A stretch of 64,000 nucleotides of DNA, taken from NCBI GenBank assembly GCA_002786915.1, contig PCUV01000057.1, forward strand, positions 120,076-184,075, read 5' to 3'. The position numbers were made by a program, and so were the translations under genes. The notes below the pieces were generated by a model. The model saw only the letters and a program-made list of their open reading frames with translations. It ran no database searches and was not told the origin of the DNA. Below are positions 11,365-21,075 of the stretch, in pieces. Position 1 is the first letter of the stretch; every line of letters starts with the position of its first letter. The stretch is from Comamonadaceae bacterium CG12_big_fil_rev_8_21_14_0_65_59_15. Lineage in GTDB: Bacteria; Pseudomonadota; Gammaproteobacteria; Burkholderiales; Burkholderiaceae_C.

Positions 11365-11475
11365 GCCGTGCGGTGTCACTTTGAAACCGCACGGCGGCAG
11401 GCTTTGGCGGCCTCCTCATGCGGGGGTACCCAAAAACGAAGTTTCGGCGCAGCCAAATCGTCGGCCGCCAAAGCC
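11365..11475. repeat. Two nested-style inverted repeats downstream of the SDR gene
   Basis: GCCGTGCGGT (11365-11374) pairs with ACCGCACGGC (11386-11395) across an 11-base loop. Directly after it, GGCTTTGGCGGCC (11400-11412) pairs perfectly with GGCCGCCAAAGCC (11463-11475) across 50 bases. The first is placed like a transcription terminator, without a T-run. The second is a 13-bp perfect arm that an ordinary terminator does not need. It may be a small mobile repeat or a structured RNA. No gene is seen in 11349-11531. Confidence 0.6.
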
Positions 11476-11531
11476 AGCCACCGCGCTGGACGGTGTCACC
11501 TCACAAAGTGGCCTCGACTTGATTCAGCAAC

Positions 11532-11933
11532 TCAGACGGCGCGCTCGGCGTAGCGGTTAAAGCGCCAGGCGCTGGCCTCTTGGGTGATGCGCCGCCACAC
11601 CAGGCGTTTTTCTGCCGGGGTCATGGCCGTCCAGTGCTGCACCTCGGCAAAGCTGCGCCCGCAGCCCTTGCACTGCGCGTCACCCTGGCTGGTGGAACAG
11701 ATGGCAATGCAGGGCGTGTCGGGCGTGGTGGCGTACCAGGCCAGCCAGGCGTCCATGGCCACTGCGCTCAGCGCGGATTCGTCGATACGAGTTTGCCGAC
11801 GCAGCGCCAGCACGGCATACACCTCGGCCAGCGCACTCAAGGGCGCTGACAGCACGCCGTTGACATTGGCTTGTGGCTGTCCGCGCCAGTGGTTGATGGC
11901 GGCTTCCAGGTCGGCGATGTGAATGGTGGCCAT
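11532..11933 (-). CDS. DUF3717 and DUF1289 domain protein
   Basis: A 133-residue protein. The N-terminal half (MATIHIADLEAAINHWR) matches DUF3717, found mainly in Burkholderiales. The C-terminal half contains the four-Cys DUF1289 pattern (PCIAICSTSQGDAQCKGCGR), a small Fe-S-like or zinc-like motif usually seen in short stand-alone proteins. Function is not established. The ATG at 11933 is chosen because the DUF3717 domain begins there; further upstream the frame is non-homologous. Transcribed away from terC. Confidence 0.8.
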   Translation of the reverse strand: MATIHIADLEAAINHWRGQPQANVNGVLSAPLSALAEVYAVLALRRQTRIDESALSAVAMDAWLAWYATTPDTPCIAICSTSQGDAQCKGCGRSFAEVQHWTAMTPAEKRLVWRRITQEASAWRFNRYAERAV

Positions 11934-12057
11934 GGGGCCCGCATGGTAGCCGGGTCGGTGTGTTTCCACACAGCTTCGGGGAATTGTCCGCTTGTGATGC
12001 AATGCGCCCCTCAGACAGCCCATGTGGACCGCCAAATTTGATGTAACTGATTGATTT

Positions 12058-12792
12058 ATGGAATTATTTTCTGCACCCTGGTGGTCGGCGCTGCTGGCCA
12101 TTGTGTTGATTGATCTGGTGCTGGCGGGTGACAACGCCATCGTGATTGCGCTGGCCGCGCGCAATTTGCCAGCGCACCTCAAAACCCGCGCCATTGTTTG
12201 GGGTACGGTCGGCGCCATTGGCGTACGTTCGGTCATGACCATTGGGGTGGTCTGGCTGCTCAAAATCCCCGGGTTGATGCTGCTGGGTGGCCTGGGGCTG
12301 GTCTGGGTGGCTTACAAATTGTTGGCAGACGACGACGGGGGTGAGCACAGTGGCCCCAGCGCCAGCACGTTTTGGGGGGCCATGAAGACCATCATTGTGG
12401 CCGACGCGCTGATGGGGGTGGACAATGTGCTGGGCGTTGCTGGTGCTGCACACGGTGCGATAGATTTGGTGGTGATTGGTTTACTGATCAGCGTGCCGAT
12501 TGTGGTGTTTGGCAGCTCGGTGGTGCTGAAATTGGTGGAGCGCTTCCCGATCATTATTCAGGCCGGTGCGGCCGTGCTGGCGTTTACCGCAGCCAAGATG
12601 ATCGTGAGCGAACCGTTTTTGGCCGGGGTCTTTGGCGCGGCCAGGGCCACTGATGCGCAGCCCACATCAGAACAAACGGTGGCGCGCTGGGGTGTTTACG
12701 TGCTGGTGGTGCTGGGTGTGCTGGCCGCAGGCTGGTGGCGCAAGCGCCAGCTGGCCGCCAACCAGACAGACACCCACAGCGTCAGCCCATGA
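12058..12792 (+). CDS. TerC/YkoY-family membrane protein
   Basis: A 244-residue integral membrane protein with seven or more helices and the family signature LVLAGDNAIVIALAARNLP, plus a second DALMGVDNVLGVAG motif with conserved acidic residues. TerC relatives are linked to manganese efflux (MeeF/YkoY group) or tellurite resistance. No riboswitch of the yybP-ykoY type was recognised in the short upstream region, so metal control is not shown. It is followed 27 bases later by a small membrane protein gene. Confidence 0.88.
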   Translation: MELFSAPWWSALLAIVLIDLVLAGDNAIVIALAARNLPAHLKTRAIVWGTVGAIGVRSVMTIGVVWLLKIPGLMLLGGLGLVWVAYKLLADDDGGEHSGPSASTFWGAMKTIIVADALMGVDNVLGVAGAAHGAIDLVVIGLLISVPIVVFGSSVVLKLVERFPIIIQAGAAVLAFTAAKMIVSEPFLAGVFGAARATDAQPTSEQTVARWGVYVLVVLGVLAAGWWRKRQLAANQTDTHSVSP

Positions 12793-12819
12793 TCCCAGAA
12801 TGATGCGACACTGCCGGGT

Positions 12820-13170
12820 ATGAAACTGATCGTCAAATGGCTGCTCAGCGCGGCCGCCCTGTTGTGTGTGGCCTACCTGTACCCGGGTGTGGTGGTGGCC
12901 AGCTTTGGGTCGGCCATGGTGGCGGCTTTTGTGATCGGCCTGTTCAACCTGGTGCTGCGCCCGCTGCTGGTGCTGCTGACCCTGCCGGTGACGGTGGTCA
13001 CGCTGGGGCTGTTTCTGTTTGTCATCAACGCGCTGATGTTCTGGTCTGCCGCCGGCGTGCTCAGCGGCTTTTACGTGCGAGACTTTACGGCTGCGCTGTT
13101 GGGGTCGCTGATCTACTCGGTGTTTGGGCTGGTGATTGATTCAGCGAGCGAGCGTCTGTTCCCGCGCTAA
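12820..13170 (+). CDS. Phage-holin-4-like small membrane protein (YvlD-type)
   Basis: A 116-residue protein with four membrane segments, matching the DUF/Phage_holin_4_2 family (VVLTLPVTVVTLGLFLFVIN region). These are chromosomal membrane proteins, not evidence of a prophage. Its last 30 bases overlap the end of the convergent M48 protease gene. Confidence 0.82.
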   Translation: MKLIVKWLLSAAALLCVAYLYPGVVVASFGSAMVAAFVIGLFNLVLRPLLVLLTLPVTVVTLGLFLFVINALMFWSAAGVLSGFYVRDFTAALLGSLIYSVFGLVIDSASERLFPR

Positions 13171-14742
13171 CACATCTATTTTCCGCACGCGCGCGTCGAT
13201 GATCTGTGCGTCGATCAGGTCGGCAGACGAGTGCGTCCCGCCATTGGCCTTGATGCGGTCTTGCGCCGCCTTCAGTCGGTCCAGCGCGCCGGTGTAGTCC
13301 AGACGTGCGGCCTGCGCTTCGGCTTCAGCGCGCAACGCGCGCAGCGACTGGCCTTGCGCCGCATACAAGCTGGCCAGCCACTGCCATGCCAGCGCGTCTT
13401 GCGGTTGCGCCACCAGCCAGGTTTGCAGGCGCTGCGCAGCGGCGTCGAGGGCGTCGCTCTGGTTGGTGTGGTGCGCGGCCTGCGCTTGCAGCAGCAGCTC
13501 GGGTCTGCGCCATTGGGTCGCTGGTGTGGTGGTGGCCGCAGCGCACAAAGTGTCGGCCAGCGCGCGTACTTGCGGGCGGCTGCGGTCGCGCGCAGTCAGG
13601 TCAATCTCGGCGGCCAGCCAGCGCACCGGCGCAGCCGCATCCGGCTGCTGCGTCACCAAGGCTTGCAAGTGGCTCAGGTGACTGCGCGCATTGGCTACGT
13701 TGCGCAGGCGCAGGGCCGCCAGCGCTGCGCCGTACCAAGCGGCGGCTTGTTGCGCTGCGGGGCGCGAGGTCAGCGCGCTGTCTTGCACCTGATCCTGCCA
13801 GCTACGCAGCGCGTCGGCCCCGGAGTTGGACAACACCTTGGCGCGGGTAGCCATCATGGCGTGCAGCACGGTAGGCTCTGGCATTGCCGGGCGTGGCGCA
13901 CCCAGCGGCAAGCGCGACTGCATGTCGGCAATGCGCTCGGTAGTTAGCGGGTGGCTGCGCAGATAGGGATAGGCACCGCTGTCGTTCAGGCGCGCGGCTT
14001 GCTGCAATTTGTCGAACATGGTGACAAAGCCCTGCGCCTCGAAACCGGCTTGCGTCATCACACCAAAACCGATGCGGTCGGCTTCGCGCTCCATGTCGCG
14101 CGAAAAGTTCAACTGGCTTTGGGCTGACAGCGCCTGCCCACCGACGATCAGCGCGTTGCCGGCCTCAGGGCTCTTGCTGGCAGCCAAAGCACCCAAGATC
14201 ATGGCGCCAATGACCCACGGGGTTTGCTGCGCGTCCTTGGCAATCAGGCGCGAGATGTGGCGTTGCGTGACGTGGCTGAGCTCGTGGCCCAGCACCGAAG
14301 CCAGTTCGTCGCGGTTGCTCACGACCGCCAACAGCCCCAGATGTACGCCCAGATAGCCCCCTGGCAGCGCGAATGCGTTCACGCTACGGTCACGCCCGAG
14401 CAAGATTTGCCAAGCAAAACGCTCGTCGAGCTCGCCAGACAAATCGCCGCGCGCACGCGCCGCAGCCAGCAACGGCTGCCAGACGCCCTGCACGTAATCG
14501 GCCAGCACCGGGTCGTCCAGGTAATCGGGGTCGCGGTACAGCTCACGCGCAATGCGGTCGCCCAGGCGGCGCTCGTCGCCACTGGCCATGGCGCTGCCGT
14601 CGCCCAGCAGCGGTAGACCGCCTTTTTGGGGGGGCAGCGGCGGACTCACCTGCGCACCCAGTCCGACTGGTGTGGTCAACAGCAGTCCTAAAAAAAAAGC
14701 TGCCAGCGCTTTATGGATAAGGGCTAGAGGCACATTTTGCAT
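13141..14742 (-). CDS. M48-family periplasmic metalloprotease with TPR domain (BepA-like)
   Basis: A 533-residue protein. A signal peptide (about 30 residues, ending near VGLGAQ) is followed by an M48 peptidase domain with the zinc motif HELSH and the third ligand in EADRIGF, then a TPR-rich C-terminal half. This is the layout of BepA/YfgC, which assists LptD/BAM assembly and degrades misfolded outer-membrane proteins in the periplasm. The ATG at 14742 gives the signal peptide; the upstream open frame mirrors moaC. It overlaps the convergent holin-like gene by 30 bases. Confidence 0.9.
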   Translation of the reverse strand: MQNVPLALIHKALAAFFLGLLLTTPVGLGAQVSPPLPPQKGGLPLLGDGSAMASGDERRLGDRIARELYRDPDYLDDPVLADYVQGVWQPLLAAARARGDLSGELDERFAWQILLGRDRSVNAFALPGGYLGVHLGLLAVVSNRDELASVLGHELSHVTQRHISRLIAKDAQQTPWVIGAMILGALAASKSPEAGNALIVGGQALSAQSQLNFSRDMEREADRIGFGVMTQAGFEAQGFVTMFDKLQQAARLNDSGAYPYLRSHPLTTERIADMQSRLPLGAPRPAMPEPTVLHAMMATRAKVLSNSGADALRSWQDQVQDSALTSRPAAQQAAAWYGAALAALRLRNVANARSHLSHLQALVTQQPDAAAPVRWLAAEIDLTARDRSRPQVRALADTLCAAATTTPATQWRRPELLLQAQAAHHTNQSDALDAAAQRLQTWLVAQPQDALAWQWLASLYAAQGQSLRALRAEAEAQAARLDYTGALDRLKAAQDRIKANGGTHSSADLIDAQIIDARVRKIDVLAREQTLAR

Positions 14743-14875
14743 ATATTTTTTGGTAGGCACTTGGAAAAGGACCGTCGGTGTGGCTGCTGGGCGCTGGCAA
14801 GTCCTTATGATGCCATCTGCGCGTAAAGGTTCGGTAAACGCCTTTGCACCCTCCCGTTGGAACAAGACAAACGCT

Positions 14876-15367
14876 ATGAGCACACTCACCCATTTTGACG
14901 CACAAGGCCAGGCCCACATGGTGGATGTGGCCGCCAAGGCCGCCACGCACCGCATTGGCATTGCCGGTGGGCGCATTGAGATGCAACCCGCCACGCTGGC
15001 GATCATTGAGTCCGGCAGCGCCAAAAAAGGCGACGTGCTGGGCATTGCGCGCGTGGCCGGCATCATGGCGGCCAAGAAAACCAGCGACTTGATCCCGCTG
15101 TGCCACCCCTTGGCGCTCACCCGTGTTGCTATTGACTTTGAACTGATTCACGCAGACGCAACAAGAGCTAGCGCCGTATTTTGCACAGCAACGGTAGAGA
15201 CGGTTGGCACCACCGGTGTCGAGATGGAAGCACTCACCGCCGTGCAGGTGGCGCTGCTGACCATCTACGACATGTGCAAGGCGGTGGACCGCGGCATGGT
15301 CATCACCGATTGCAAACTGCTGGAAAAACACGGCGGCAAGTCGGGCAGCTTTGTGGCGGCGCGCTGA
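14876..15367 (+). CDS. moaC: Cyclic pyranopterin monophosphate synthase
   Basis: A 163-residue enzyme that forms cyclic pyranopterin monophosphate in molybdenum cofactor synthesis. Conserved stretches are [18 protein letters not shown] near the start, the LIPLCHPL motif and the C-terminal [17 protein letters not shown]. It starts at the ATG at 14876, 133 bases from the divergent protease start. No other moa gene is in the window. Confidence 0.96.
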   Translation: MSTLTHFDAQGQAHMVDVAAKAATHRIGIAGGRIEMQPATLAIIESGSAKKGDVLGIARVAGIMAAKKTSDLIPLCHPLALTRVAIDFELIHADATRASAVFCTATVETVGTTGVEMEALTAVQVALLTIYDMCKAVDRGMVITDCKLLEKHGGKSGSFVAAR

Positions 15368-15456
15368 AAAGCCCGGCGTCACACCAGGCCCCGACCCGGG
15401 AGCGATGCACTAGAAGTGATGGATTGCGGGTTGAGGCCCGAAGCCATTTTTGTGCT

Positions 15457-17100
15457 TCATCGCGCGGGCTGACGCTGGGCCCATGCTACATATTCTTTGG
15501 GGAACGCGGCTTGATAGCGCGCGGCGTAAAACGCCACCTCATCCTCGCGGCCCAGCAGCCGGGCGCTGTCCAGCAGCAGTTCCACCACGCGCGCTTCGGG
15601 TGAAAAGTGCAGTATGTCTTTGGCCAATTTTTTGATGTAAGTGGCGTTGCCGACCTCAAGCTCGGTGGTGGTCAGCTCGGCAAAACGCACCGGGGCCTGG
15701 TACAGCCAGACACCTTTGATCTGCTCCAGCGTGCGCACGCGGTACGCTGGTGCGCGCTGATCAGGCTCCAGGTAAATCTGGCTGGCAATGCGGTATTGGC
15801 TGGCGGCAAAACCGCAGACTACGATGATCATCATAGCTACCAGCCCATATAAACAGGGGGCTAGAAGCCCATCAAGTTTGATGTTTTGGGTCAGCGTGGC
15901 GTCGCCCTGGCGCGGCACCCAGGCCAGCAGCCACACACTGAGCAGGGCAGCCGCCTGAAACGGCCCGTACCACAGCGGGTACTCGAGCAGGCTGTGCAGC
16001 CCAATCACCGCCAGAATGATCCATGCGAGTTGCCGCGTGCGTTGGCGCTCGGCCCACGGGCGTGTGCGCCATACCAGCCACAGCGCACCGCCACACGCCA
16101 GCAGCGCCAGCGGCACACCCAGTTCTACGGCGAGTTGTAGCGGCAGGTTGTGCGCGTTGTCCAGAATGTCGCAAAAGCGCGTGCTCGGATAGAGCGTGAT
16201 GAAGTGCGCGTAGTCCAGCTCGCCCCAGCCCCAACCCAGCCAGGGTTTTTGCGTGATCAGGTGGAGCACGTTGCTCCACAGCGTGAGGCGGCTGGCGCAA
16301 GCAGGGTCACCTTCGCGCAGACGTGCCAGTGCGCCGTTGTGCCACGGGTCCAGCCCGGCCAGTAGCGGCAGCGCCACCTGTGCCAGCGCATACGCCACCA
16401 GCGCTGCCAGCAACGTCAACTGCACGCGTTGCTTTTGCGCGGCAGACACCGTGCTGCCGCGCCACCACCACAGCACCAGCACCAAGGTCAACAGCAATTG
16501 CATCAGCCCCGTGCGCGAGCCAGACGCTGCGTTGCCCGCACCCACTAGCACCGCCAACGCGGGTGCCAACAGCTTGGTGTGGCGTTGCAGAGAGTCGGTA
16601 CAGCCGAAAAACCGCGCCTGCCAGCGAGCGTCTGGCGCCAGAGTGGCCGGTTTGCGGTCCGACAGCGGTGTGGCCGCGAGCCACAGCGCGGCCGCCAGCC
16701 CAATACCCAGCAACGTGGCAAACTGGTTGCGCTGACGCAGGTTGCCAAAAGCCGCACCCACGTCGGGGTGGTTTAGCCACACACCCGCCCAGGCGGTGGC
16801 ACCAAAGTACTGTAGCAGCCCAATGACGGCGCTCAAGCCAGCAGCCGCACCCCAGCCCAGCGCCAGCGCACGCACCATGGCTGCGTGTTGCCCGCGCTGG
16901 CGATCCAGGGCAAACGTCAGCAGCACGCCCGCGTTGCAGAACCAGGCAAACAGCAGCGGCATCTCTTGCGCCAGCGGCCCCGGTGAAAACGGGTTGAGCC
17001 AGGGCAAGCCGATCAAAACAAACACAACAACGGGCATAACGGAGTAACAGCCAGGCATATGCCAAAAAATAAAACGAGTGATGGTAGCCGCGTTGTGCAT
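15457..17100 (-). CDS. PglL/Wzy-type O-oligosaccharyltransferase or O-antigen ligase
   Basis: A protein of about 547 residues with ten or more membrane segments and a large periplasmic loop holding a conserved His/Tyr-rich patch (NAHNLPLQLAVELGVP). The family transfers lipid-linked glycans to pilin or other proteins (PglL) or to lipid A core (WaaL). The EYPLWYGPFQAAALL motif and soluble C-terminal domain suggest the pilin-ligase (PglL) subgroup. The start is uncertain: ATGs at 17154, 17100 and 17058 are in frame. I use 17100 because earlier starts run into the neighbouring toxin-antitoxin operator. Confidence 0.82.
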   Translation of the reverse strand: MHNAATITRFIFWHMPGCYSVMPVVVFVLIGLPWLNPFSPGPLAQEMPLLFAWFCNAGVLLTFALDRQRGQHAAMVRALALGWGAAAGLSAVIGLLQYFGATAWAGVWLNHPDVGAAFGNLRQRNQFATLLGIGLAAALWLAATPLSDRKPATLAPDARWQARFFGCTDSLQRHTKLLAPALAVLVGAGNAASGSRTGLMQLLLTLVLVLWWWRGSTVSAAQKQRVQLTLLAALVAYALAQVALPLLAGLDPWHNGALARLREGDPACASRLTLWSNVLHLITQKPWLGWGWGELDYAHFITLYPSTRFCDILDNAHNLPLQLAVELGVPLALLACGGALWLVWRTRPWAERQRTRQLAWIILAVIGLHSLLEYPLWYGPFQAAALLSVWLLAWVPRQGDATLTQNIKLDGLLAPCLYGLVAMMIIVVCGFAASQYRIASQIYLEPDQRAPAYRVRTLEQIKGVWLYQAPVRFAELTTTELEVGNATYIKKLAKDILHFSPEARVVELLLDSARLLGREDEVAFYAARYQAAFPKEYVAWAQRQPAR

Positions 17101-17131
17101 GGGATGGGCTACTCCGACAAATAACGGTTGA

Positions 17132-17158
17132 ATTGATGCGTTAACATCACGCATCAAT
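17132..17158. promoter_or_regulatory. Inverted-repeat operator upstream of the vapBC-type pair
   Basis: ATTGATGCGT (17132-17141) and ACGCATCAAT (17149-17158) form a perfect 10-bp inverted repeat with a 7-base spacer, 12 bases before the antitoxin start codon. Ribbon-helix-helix antitoxins typically repress their own promoter at such sites. The site also lies 32 bases upstream of the divergent ligase start, so it could affect both. Confidence 0.65.
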
Positions 17159-17169
17159 CAGGAGTCATA

Positions 17170-17439
17170 ATGCGAACCACACTAGACATTTCCGATGACA
17201 TTTTGTTTGCAGCCAAGGAACTTGCGCAACGCGAGAAAAAATCCCTTGGTCAAGTCATCAGCGAGCTGGCTCGTCGTGCTTTTGCGGCACCTGCCACGCC
17301 CTATCCACCCGCCAGCCCAGCCGCTGTGCCGCAAGTGTCTGAACGTCTGGCCGCTTACGGCATCCGCCCGCTGCCCAAGCGCGGCGGCATCGTGACCAAT
17401 GAACTGATCGACCGCCTGCGTGACGCAGAGGGCATCTGA
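17170..17439 (+). CDS. Ribbon-helix-helix antitoxin (VapB-like)
   Basis: An 89-residue protein. The first 45 residues form a ribbon-helix-helix fold (MRTTLDISDDILFAAKELAQ), followed by a proline-rich linker and a C-terminal toxin-neutralising tail. GGAG lies directly upstream of the ATG. It overlaps the toxin gene as TGATG, implying coupled translation, and an inverted repeat just upstream would allow autoregulation. Confidence 0.85.
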   Translation: MRTTLDISDDILFAAKELAQREKKSLGQVISELARRAFAAPATPYPPASPAAVPQVSERLAAYGIRPLPKRGGIVTNELIDRLRDAEGI

Positions 17440-17867
17440 TGCGCGCGCTGCTGGATGTGAATGTGCTCATTGCGTTGCACGACGCAGACCATGTGCACCA
17501 CAACCGCGCTGGTGAATGGTTTGAAGCGCACAGCCAGACCGGTTGGGCCAGCACACCGTTGACGCAAAACGGCTGCCTGCGCATCATGGGTCAAGCGGGC
17601 TACAGCAACCCGCAGCCCCTCAGCCAACTGGTGCAAATGCTACAACGCTCGACTGCTGCACCCTTGCATGTGCTGTGGCCAGACGACATCAGCCTGCTCG
17701 ATAGTCAGCTATTCCGGCACACGCACATGCACAGCGCCAAACAACTCACAGACCTGTATTTGTTAGGCCTGGCCGTCAAGCACCACGGTCGTTTTGTCAC
17801 CTTTGATCAGCGCGTTCCTTTGAACGCGGTGCATGGTGCAAAACCAGGCCACTTGGTCGTCCTCTGA
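17439..17867 (+). CDS. PIN-domain ribonuclease toxin (VapC-like)
   Basis: A 142-residue PIN nuclease. The first catalytic Asp is in LLDVNVLIALHD, the central acidic/Asn positions follow in the usual spacing, and the last Asp is in RFVTFDQRV near the C terminus. VapC toxins cleave tRNA or rRNA when released from antitoxin. All key acidic residues appear present, so this copy looks functional, unlike the decayed PIN gene near 49700. Confidence 0.86.
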   Translation: MRALLDVNVLIALHDADHVHHNRAGEWFEAHSQTGWASTPLTQNGCLRIMGQAGYSNPQPLSQLVQMLQRSTAAPLHVLWPDDISLLDSQLFRHTHMHSAKQLTDLYLLGLAVKHHGRFVTFDQRVPLNAVHGAKPGHLVVL

Positions 17868-17934
17868 AGTGGCTCCATGAACGCCATCGGCGTGCGCAAT
17901 GCGCCGACGCGCCTTGCGGCGCTAGCTGAATAAA

Positions 17935-18717
17935 TCAAGCAGTCATCAAGTTCCCGTCCCCCCACTTGAGCGCATGAAAATCAAACCCCGCCTCGATCGT
18001 GGGCTTGACCACTTGAAAGTACGGTGACACGTCAAAGTCACGCGGGGCAAAAAGGCTGTGGTGACGCACGATCAAGATCTCTTTGACACACGCCGGGCAA
18101 TCGGGGCGGTCGTCGTTTTGAATCGCGGTGATGGGCAGAATCGGGTAGTGAATGGACTGAAACGCCTGCGCAATCAGCGTCGAGCAAATGGCCCGGGTCG
18201 GGTCGCCACTGCCCAGCGCCAGCAGCTTGCGCCGAAAGCGTTGCGGCACCGGTGGCGCGGGCAACAGATAGCGTGCCAGGTCAAGCACATTGCGCAGATC
18301 ATATTCACTACCGATACGCGCAATGGCAAAGGCCGTTACCTGCGCGCATTCGGCTGCGCTCAAACCTACCGGACGACAGATGCGGGAGTGCAACCCGGCA
18401 AATTCGCTGATGCCCACGCCGCGCACGCCCTGCACTGTATCGGCTTCGATAAAACAGTGGTCTGACGCTGCGGGCACCTTGCCGGCACCGACCAACGCGT
18501 CGCCCACGTACAGCGCCGCGTGCGACCAGGTGGACTGTGTCAGGTACTTGATGGCGCTGCTGATGCGGCTGTGCCCTTCCACCAGCAGCACATCACCGAG
18601 GCGCAGCGTGGCCAGCAGGCGCGCGGGCGGGGTAGCGGGCACGGCAGAATGGACATGAACCTCTTTGGCCAGAAAGCGGGCCAACTGCCTGCCGAGCCAG
18701 GTTAACGGCGTGTTCAT
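17935..18717 (-). CDS. Permuted papain-like amidase (YaeF/YiiX, C92-type)
   Basis: A 260-residue protein of the circularly permuted NlpC/P60 class. The catalytic His is in TWSHAALYVGD, preceded by the typical LRLGDVLLVEG strand, and the catalytic Cys is in the late CSTLIAQAF motif. Members hydrolyse amide or ester bonds in cell-wall or lipid substrates; the substrate here is unknown. No clear signal peptide is seen. It lies 36 bases downstream of the bufferin-type cluster in the same direction and might be co-transcribed. Confidence 0.8.
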   Translation of the reverse strand: MNTPLTWLGRQLARFLAKEVHVHSAVPATPPARLLATLRLGDVLLVEGHSRISSAIKYLTQSTWSHAALYVGDALVGAGKVPAASDHCFIEADTVQGVRGVGISEFAGLHSRICRPVGLSAAECAQVTAFAIARIGSEYDLRNVLDLARYLLPAPPVPQRFRRKLLALGSGDPTRAICSTLIAQAFQSIHYPILPITAIQNDDRPDCPACVKEILIVRHHSLFAPRDFDVSPYFQVVKPTIEAGFDFHALKWGDGNLMTA

Positions 18718-18753
18718 GGCGCAAACCTTGGCATGGCCGTGATGCCGCTGCGC

Positions 18754-19281
18754 TCAAGCGCAGCGTTTGGCAATCCAGTGGTCAACAGACACCTTGCCCG
18801 GACCGTGTACCAGCAACAGCAGCAGCACGGCGGCCCAGGTGCCATGTGTGGGGTAGGCGTCGGGATAAACAAAGAGCTGAATCGTCAGCGTCATGCCCAG
18901 CAGCGCCAGCGCTGAAAAACGGGTGGCAAAGCCCAGCAACAGCAACACCGGGAAGGTGTGCTCGGCGGTTGCCGCTAGAGTGGCTGCCAGCTCGGGCGGT
19001 AGTAGCGGCAGGTGGTATTCGTCGCGGAACAAATCCACAACCGAGTCCGACAGGTGCGGCCAGCCCAGCACAAACTCACCGTTGACCAGGTCGATGGCAA
19101 AGCCCTGCACCTTGGTTTGGCCGGACTTCCAGAATACGGCAGAAATCGAAAAACGTGCCACCAGCGCCACCAGCGTATGCGGGACACGTGTAAACAACTC
19201 GATCAGCGCGTGAATCAGAGCCGCAAACGCACCCTCTTGGGCGGCGGCAATGCCAGACAGGCGATCAGTGTGCGGGGTCAT
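18754..19281 (-). CDS. DoxX-family membrane protein of the bufferin/Hvf cluster
   Basis: A 175-residue membrane protein with four helices. The FWKSGQTKVQGFAIDLVNG segment is the typical DoxX opening after TM1, and the TFPVLLLLGFATRFSALALL segment is a later helix. In bufferin (BufD) and Haemophilus Hvf clusters a DoxX protein is encoded beside the DUF692 enzyme and its partner. It overlaps the upstream DUF2063 gene by 17 bases. An 8-bp inverted repeat (18747-18764) sits over its stop codon. Confidence 0.85.
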   Translation of the reverse strand: MTPHTDRLSGIAAAQEGAFAALIHALIELFTRVPHTLVALVARFSISAVFWKSGQTKVQGFAIDLVNGEFVLGWPHLSDSVVDLFRDEYHLPLLPPELAATLAATAEHTFPVLLLLGFATRFSALALLGMTLTIQLFVYPDAYPTHGTWAAVLLLLLVHGPGKVSVDHWIAKRCA

Positions 19282-20056
19282 GGTGGGTGTCTCCGGTGGG
19301 GCCTATCAAAAGCTGCCAACGCAACAGCGTGGCCAAGGCGGCGGTGAGGTCAAACGTGGCGTCGTGCGCAGCGGCATCGTCGGCGGCCTGTAGCAGGGTG
19401 GCACCGCTTTGCAGTGCACCATAAAAGAGCGCAGCGCCATCATCGATGGCCTGCACCTGAACCGACAGGCCGTTTCTGAACACGCAGGCGCTTTGCGGCA
19501 CGTCTGCGTTCCATTCGGCTTGTTCATCGGTTGCCTGGTGTGCGCTCCAGATATCGACAATGGCGTAGGGCGCACGCACGATGTGCATGCTGGGGTGCAA
19601 GATCCCATGCAATGATTCGAGTTGTTGCGGATCAGCCCGCAAGGCTTGCAAACGCTCTGCTGGCATCGCCACAGCATCGGCCGCGTGGTAAGCGTGCACA
19701 TAAGCCATTTCCAGCCGCGCCACGTCGGCCAGATAGGGCACCGATGCCGCTGGGGGAAAACTGGCAACGAAATCAGCAAAGCCCCGGCCATAAAACGCCA
19801 TCACACGCGATTGCGGCGGCTGTGCCTGGGCAAACAAGCGCGCCATGGCGCGAAAAAAATCCTCACCCACCAGTTGCTGCACCACCGGATAGGTGTCGGC
19901 CAGCGCGTCGATCAGCGACACGGTGACGTTATTGCGATAGACCGCGTAGCGCAGCGCCGGGTCAGACTGGTTCCAGGTGGTCAGACCCGCCGGGCAAGGC
20001 AGCTCGGGGTTCAGCAGCGGCAGGGCAAATCCGGTCTGGCTATTCATGCTGGTCAT
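19265..20056 (-). CDS. DUF2063 partner protein of the MNIO enzyme (BufC/HvfC-like)
   Basis: A 263-residue protein with an N-terminal DUF2063 helical domain ([20 protein letters not shown]). In known clusters this subunit binds the precursor's signal or leader region and presents it to the DUF692 enzyme. Its ATG at 20056 overlaps the DUF692 stop (ATGA), and its end overlaps the DoxX gene. Overlaps through three genes suggest fixed stoichiometry. Confidence 0.88.
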   Translation of the reverse strand: MTSMNSQTGFALPLLNPELPCPAGLTTWNQSDPALRYAVYRNNVTVSLIDALADTYPVVQQLVGEDFFRAMARLFAQAQPPQSRVMAFYGRGFADFVASFPPAASVPYLADVARLEMAYVHAYHAADAVAMPAERLQALRADPQQLESLHGILHPSMHIVRAPYAIVDIWSAHQATDEQAEWNADVPQSACVFRNGLSVQVQAIDDGAALFYGALQSGATLLQAADDAAAHDATFDLTAALATLLRWQLLIGPTGDTHHDPAH

Positions 20057-21042
20057 GCCGCCACCTCAGGGTTGGTGGCCGGATGGTCGGCCCACGCCTG
20101 CCGCGTTGCGCGCTCGGCGGCTGCGACAGTTGTATCTGCACGCCGCACGGGACTGGATGGTGACTGGCGCAGCAGCGCGTCGGCCAAGTGGGCTTCGGCC
20201 AGCAGCACCGGCCAGGCGGGAATGTCGTTGTCGCGCTCCAGCAATGTGGGTTGCGCACCGGTCAAGGCCAGCGTGAAGGCGTACAAGTCCCACACCGCTT
20301 GTGCCACCGGCGCGCCGTGGCTGTCGATCAGCAAGGCGTCACCGTTGCCATCGACCTGCTCGGCAAAACCGGCCAGGTGAATCTCGCCCACCGCGTGCAG
20401 CGGCAGCGCGCGGATGGTGGCGTGCGCGTCGCGGTGGTGGTTGATGCAGCTCACATGCACGTTGTTTACATCCAGCAGCAAGCCGCAACCGGTGCGGCGC
20501 AGCACCTCGGTGATGAAACCACCCTCGTCCCAGGTGGAAGCAGCAAACTCGACGTAGGTGGCCGGGTTTTCCAGCAACATGCGCCGCTGCAGGTGCGTTT
20601 GCACCTGGTCAATGTGGTCGCACACGCGCTGCAAGGTGGCGGTGTTGTAGGGCAGGGGCAGCAAGTCGTTCAGAAACGCCGCACCGTGCGTGGACCACGC
20701 CAGGTGTTCTGAGAAAGATTGCGGCTGGTATTTGTCGAGTAGGCGCTGCAGGGCATTCAGGTGATCCACATCGAGCGCTGCGTCGGCCCCGATGGACAAG
20801 CCCACGCCGTGAATCGACAGCGGGTAACGTTCGCGGATGCGGCTCAGGTAATGGTGAAACGGGCCGCCCGCCACCAGGTAATTCTCGGCGTGGACTTCAA
20901 AGAATCCGATGTCGGGCTGGGTCGCCAGGATGGCTTGAAAATGCTCGGGCTTAAGCCCCACCCCGGCCCGTGCGGGCAGGGTGGGTGGCACGGATGGGAC
21001 AGCACCCGGGGCATGCGCTGGCAAGGGTGTGTGTTGCGACAT
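20053..21042 (-). CDS. DUF692 multinuclear iron-dependent oxidase (BufB/HvfB/MbnB-like)
   Basis: A 329-residue TIM-barrel iron enzyme. Metal-binding residues fit the family: [38 protein letters not shown] and GEIHLAGF, providing His, Glu, Asp and Asn ligands. MNIO enzymes convert Cys residues of a precursor into oxazolone/thioamide or related copper-binding groups. It sits 33 bases downstream of a DUF2282 precursor gene, as in bufferin operons. Family is certain; the exact modification is inferred. Confidence 0.93.
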   Translation of the reverse strand: MSQHTPLPAHAPGAVPSVPPTLPARAGVGLKPEHFQAILATQPDIGFFEVHAENYLVAGGPFHHYLSRIRERYPLSIHGVGLSIGADAALDVDHLNALQRLLDKYQPQSFSEHLAWSTHGAAFLNDLLPLPYNTATLQRVCDHIDQVQTHLQRRMLLENPATYVEFAASTWDEGGFITEVLRRTGCGLLLDVNNVHVSCINHHRDAHATIRALPLHAVGEIHLAGFAEQVDGNGDALLIDSHGAPVAQAVWDLYAFTLALTGAQPTLLERDNDIPAWPVLLAEAHLADALLRQSPSSPVRRADTTVAAAERATRQAWADHPATNPEVAA

Positions 21043-21075
21043 GCCGGGTGCTCCAGGCTCAGGTTCAGGGCGCTT

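Noticed and set aside
12820..13170. Prophage because of the holin-like name
   Set aside because: Chromosomal Phage_holin_4_2 proteins are common and no other phage gene is near.
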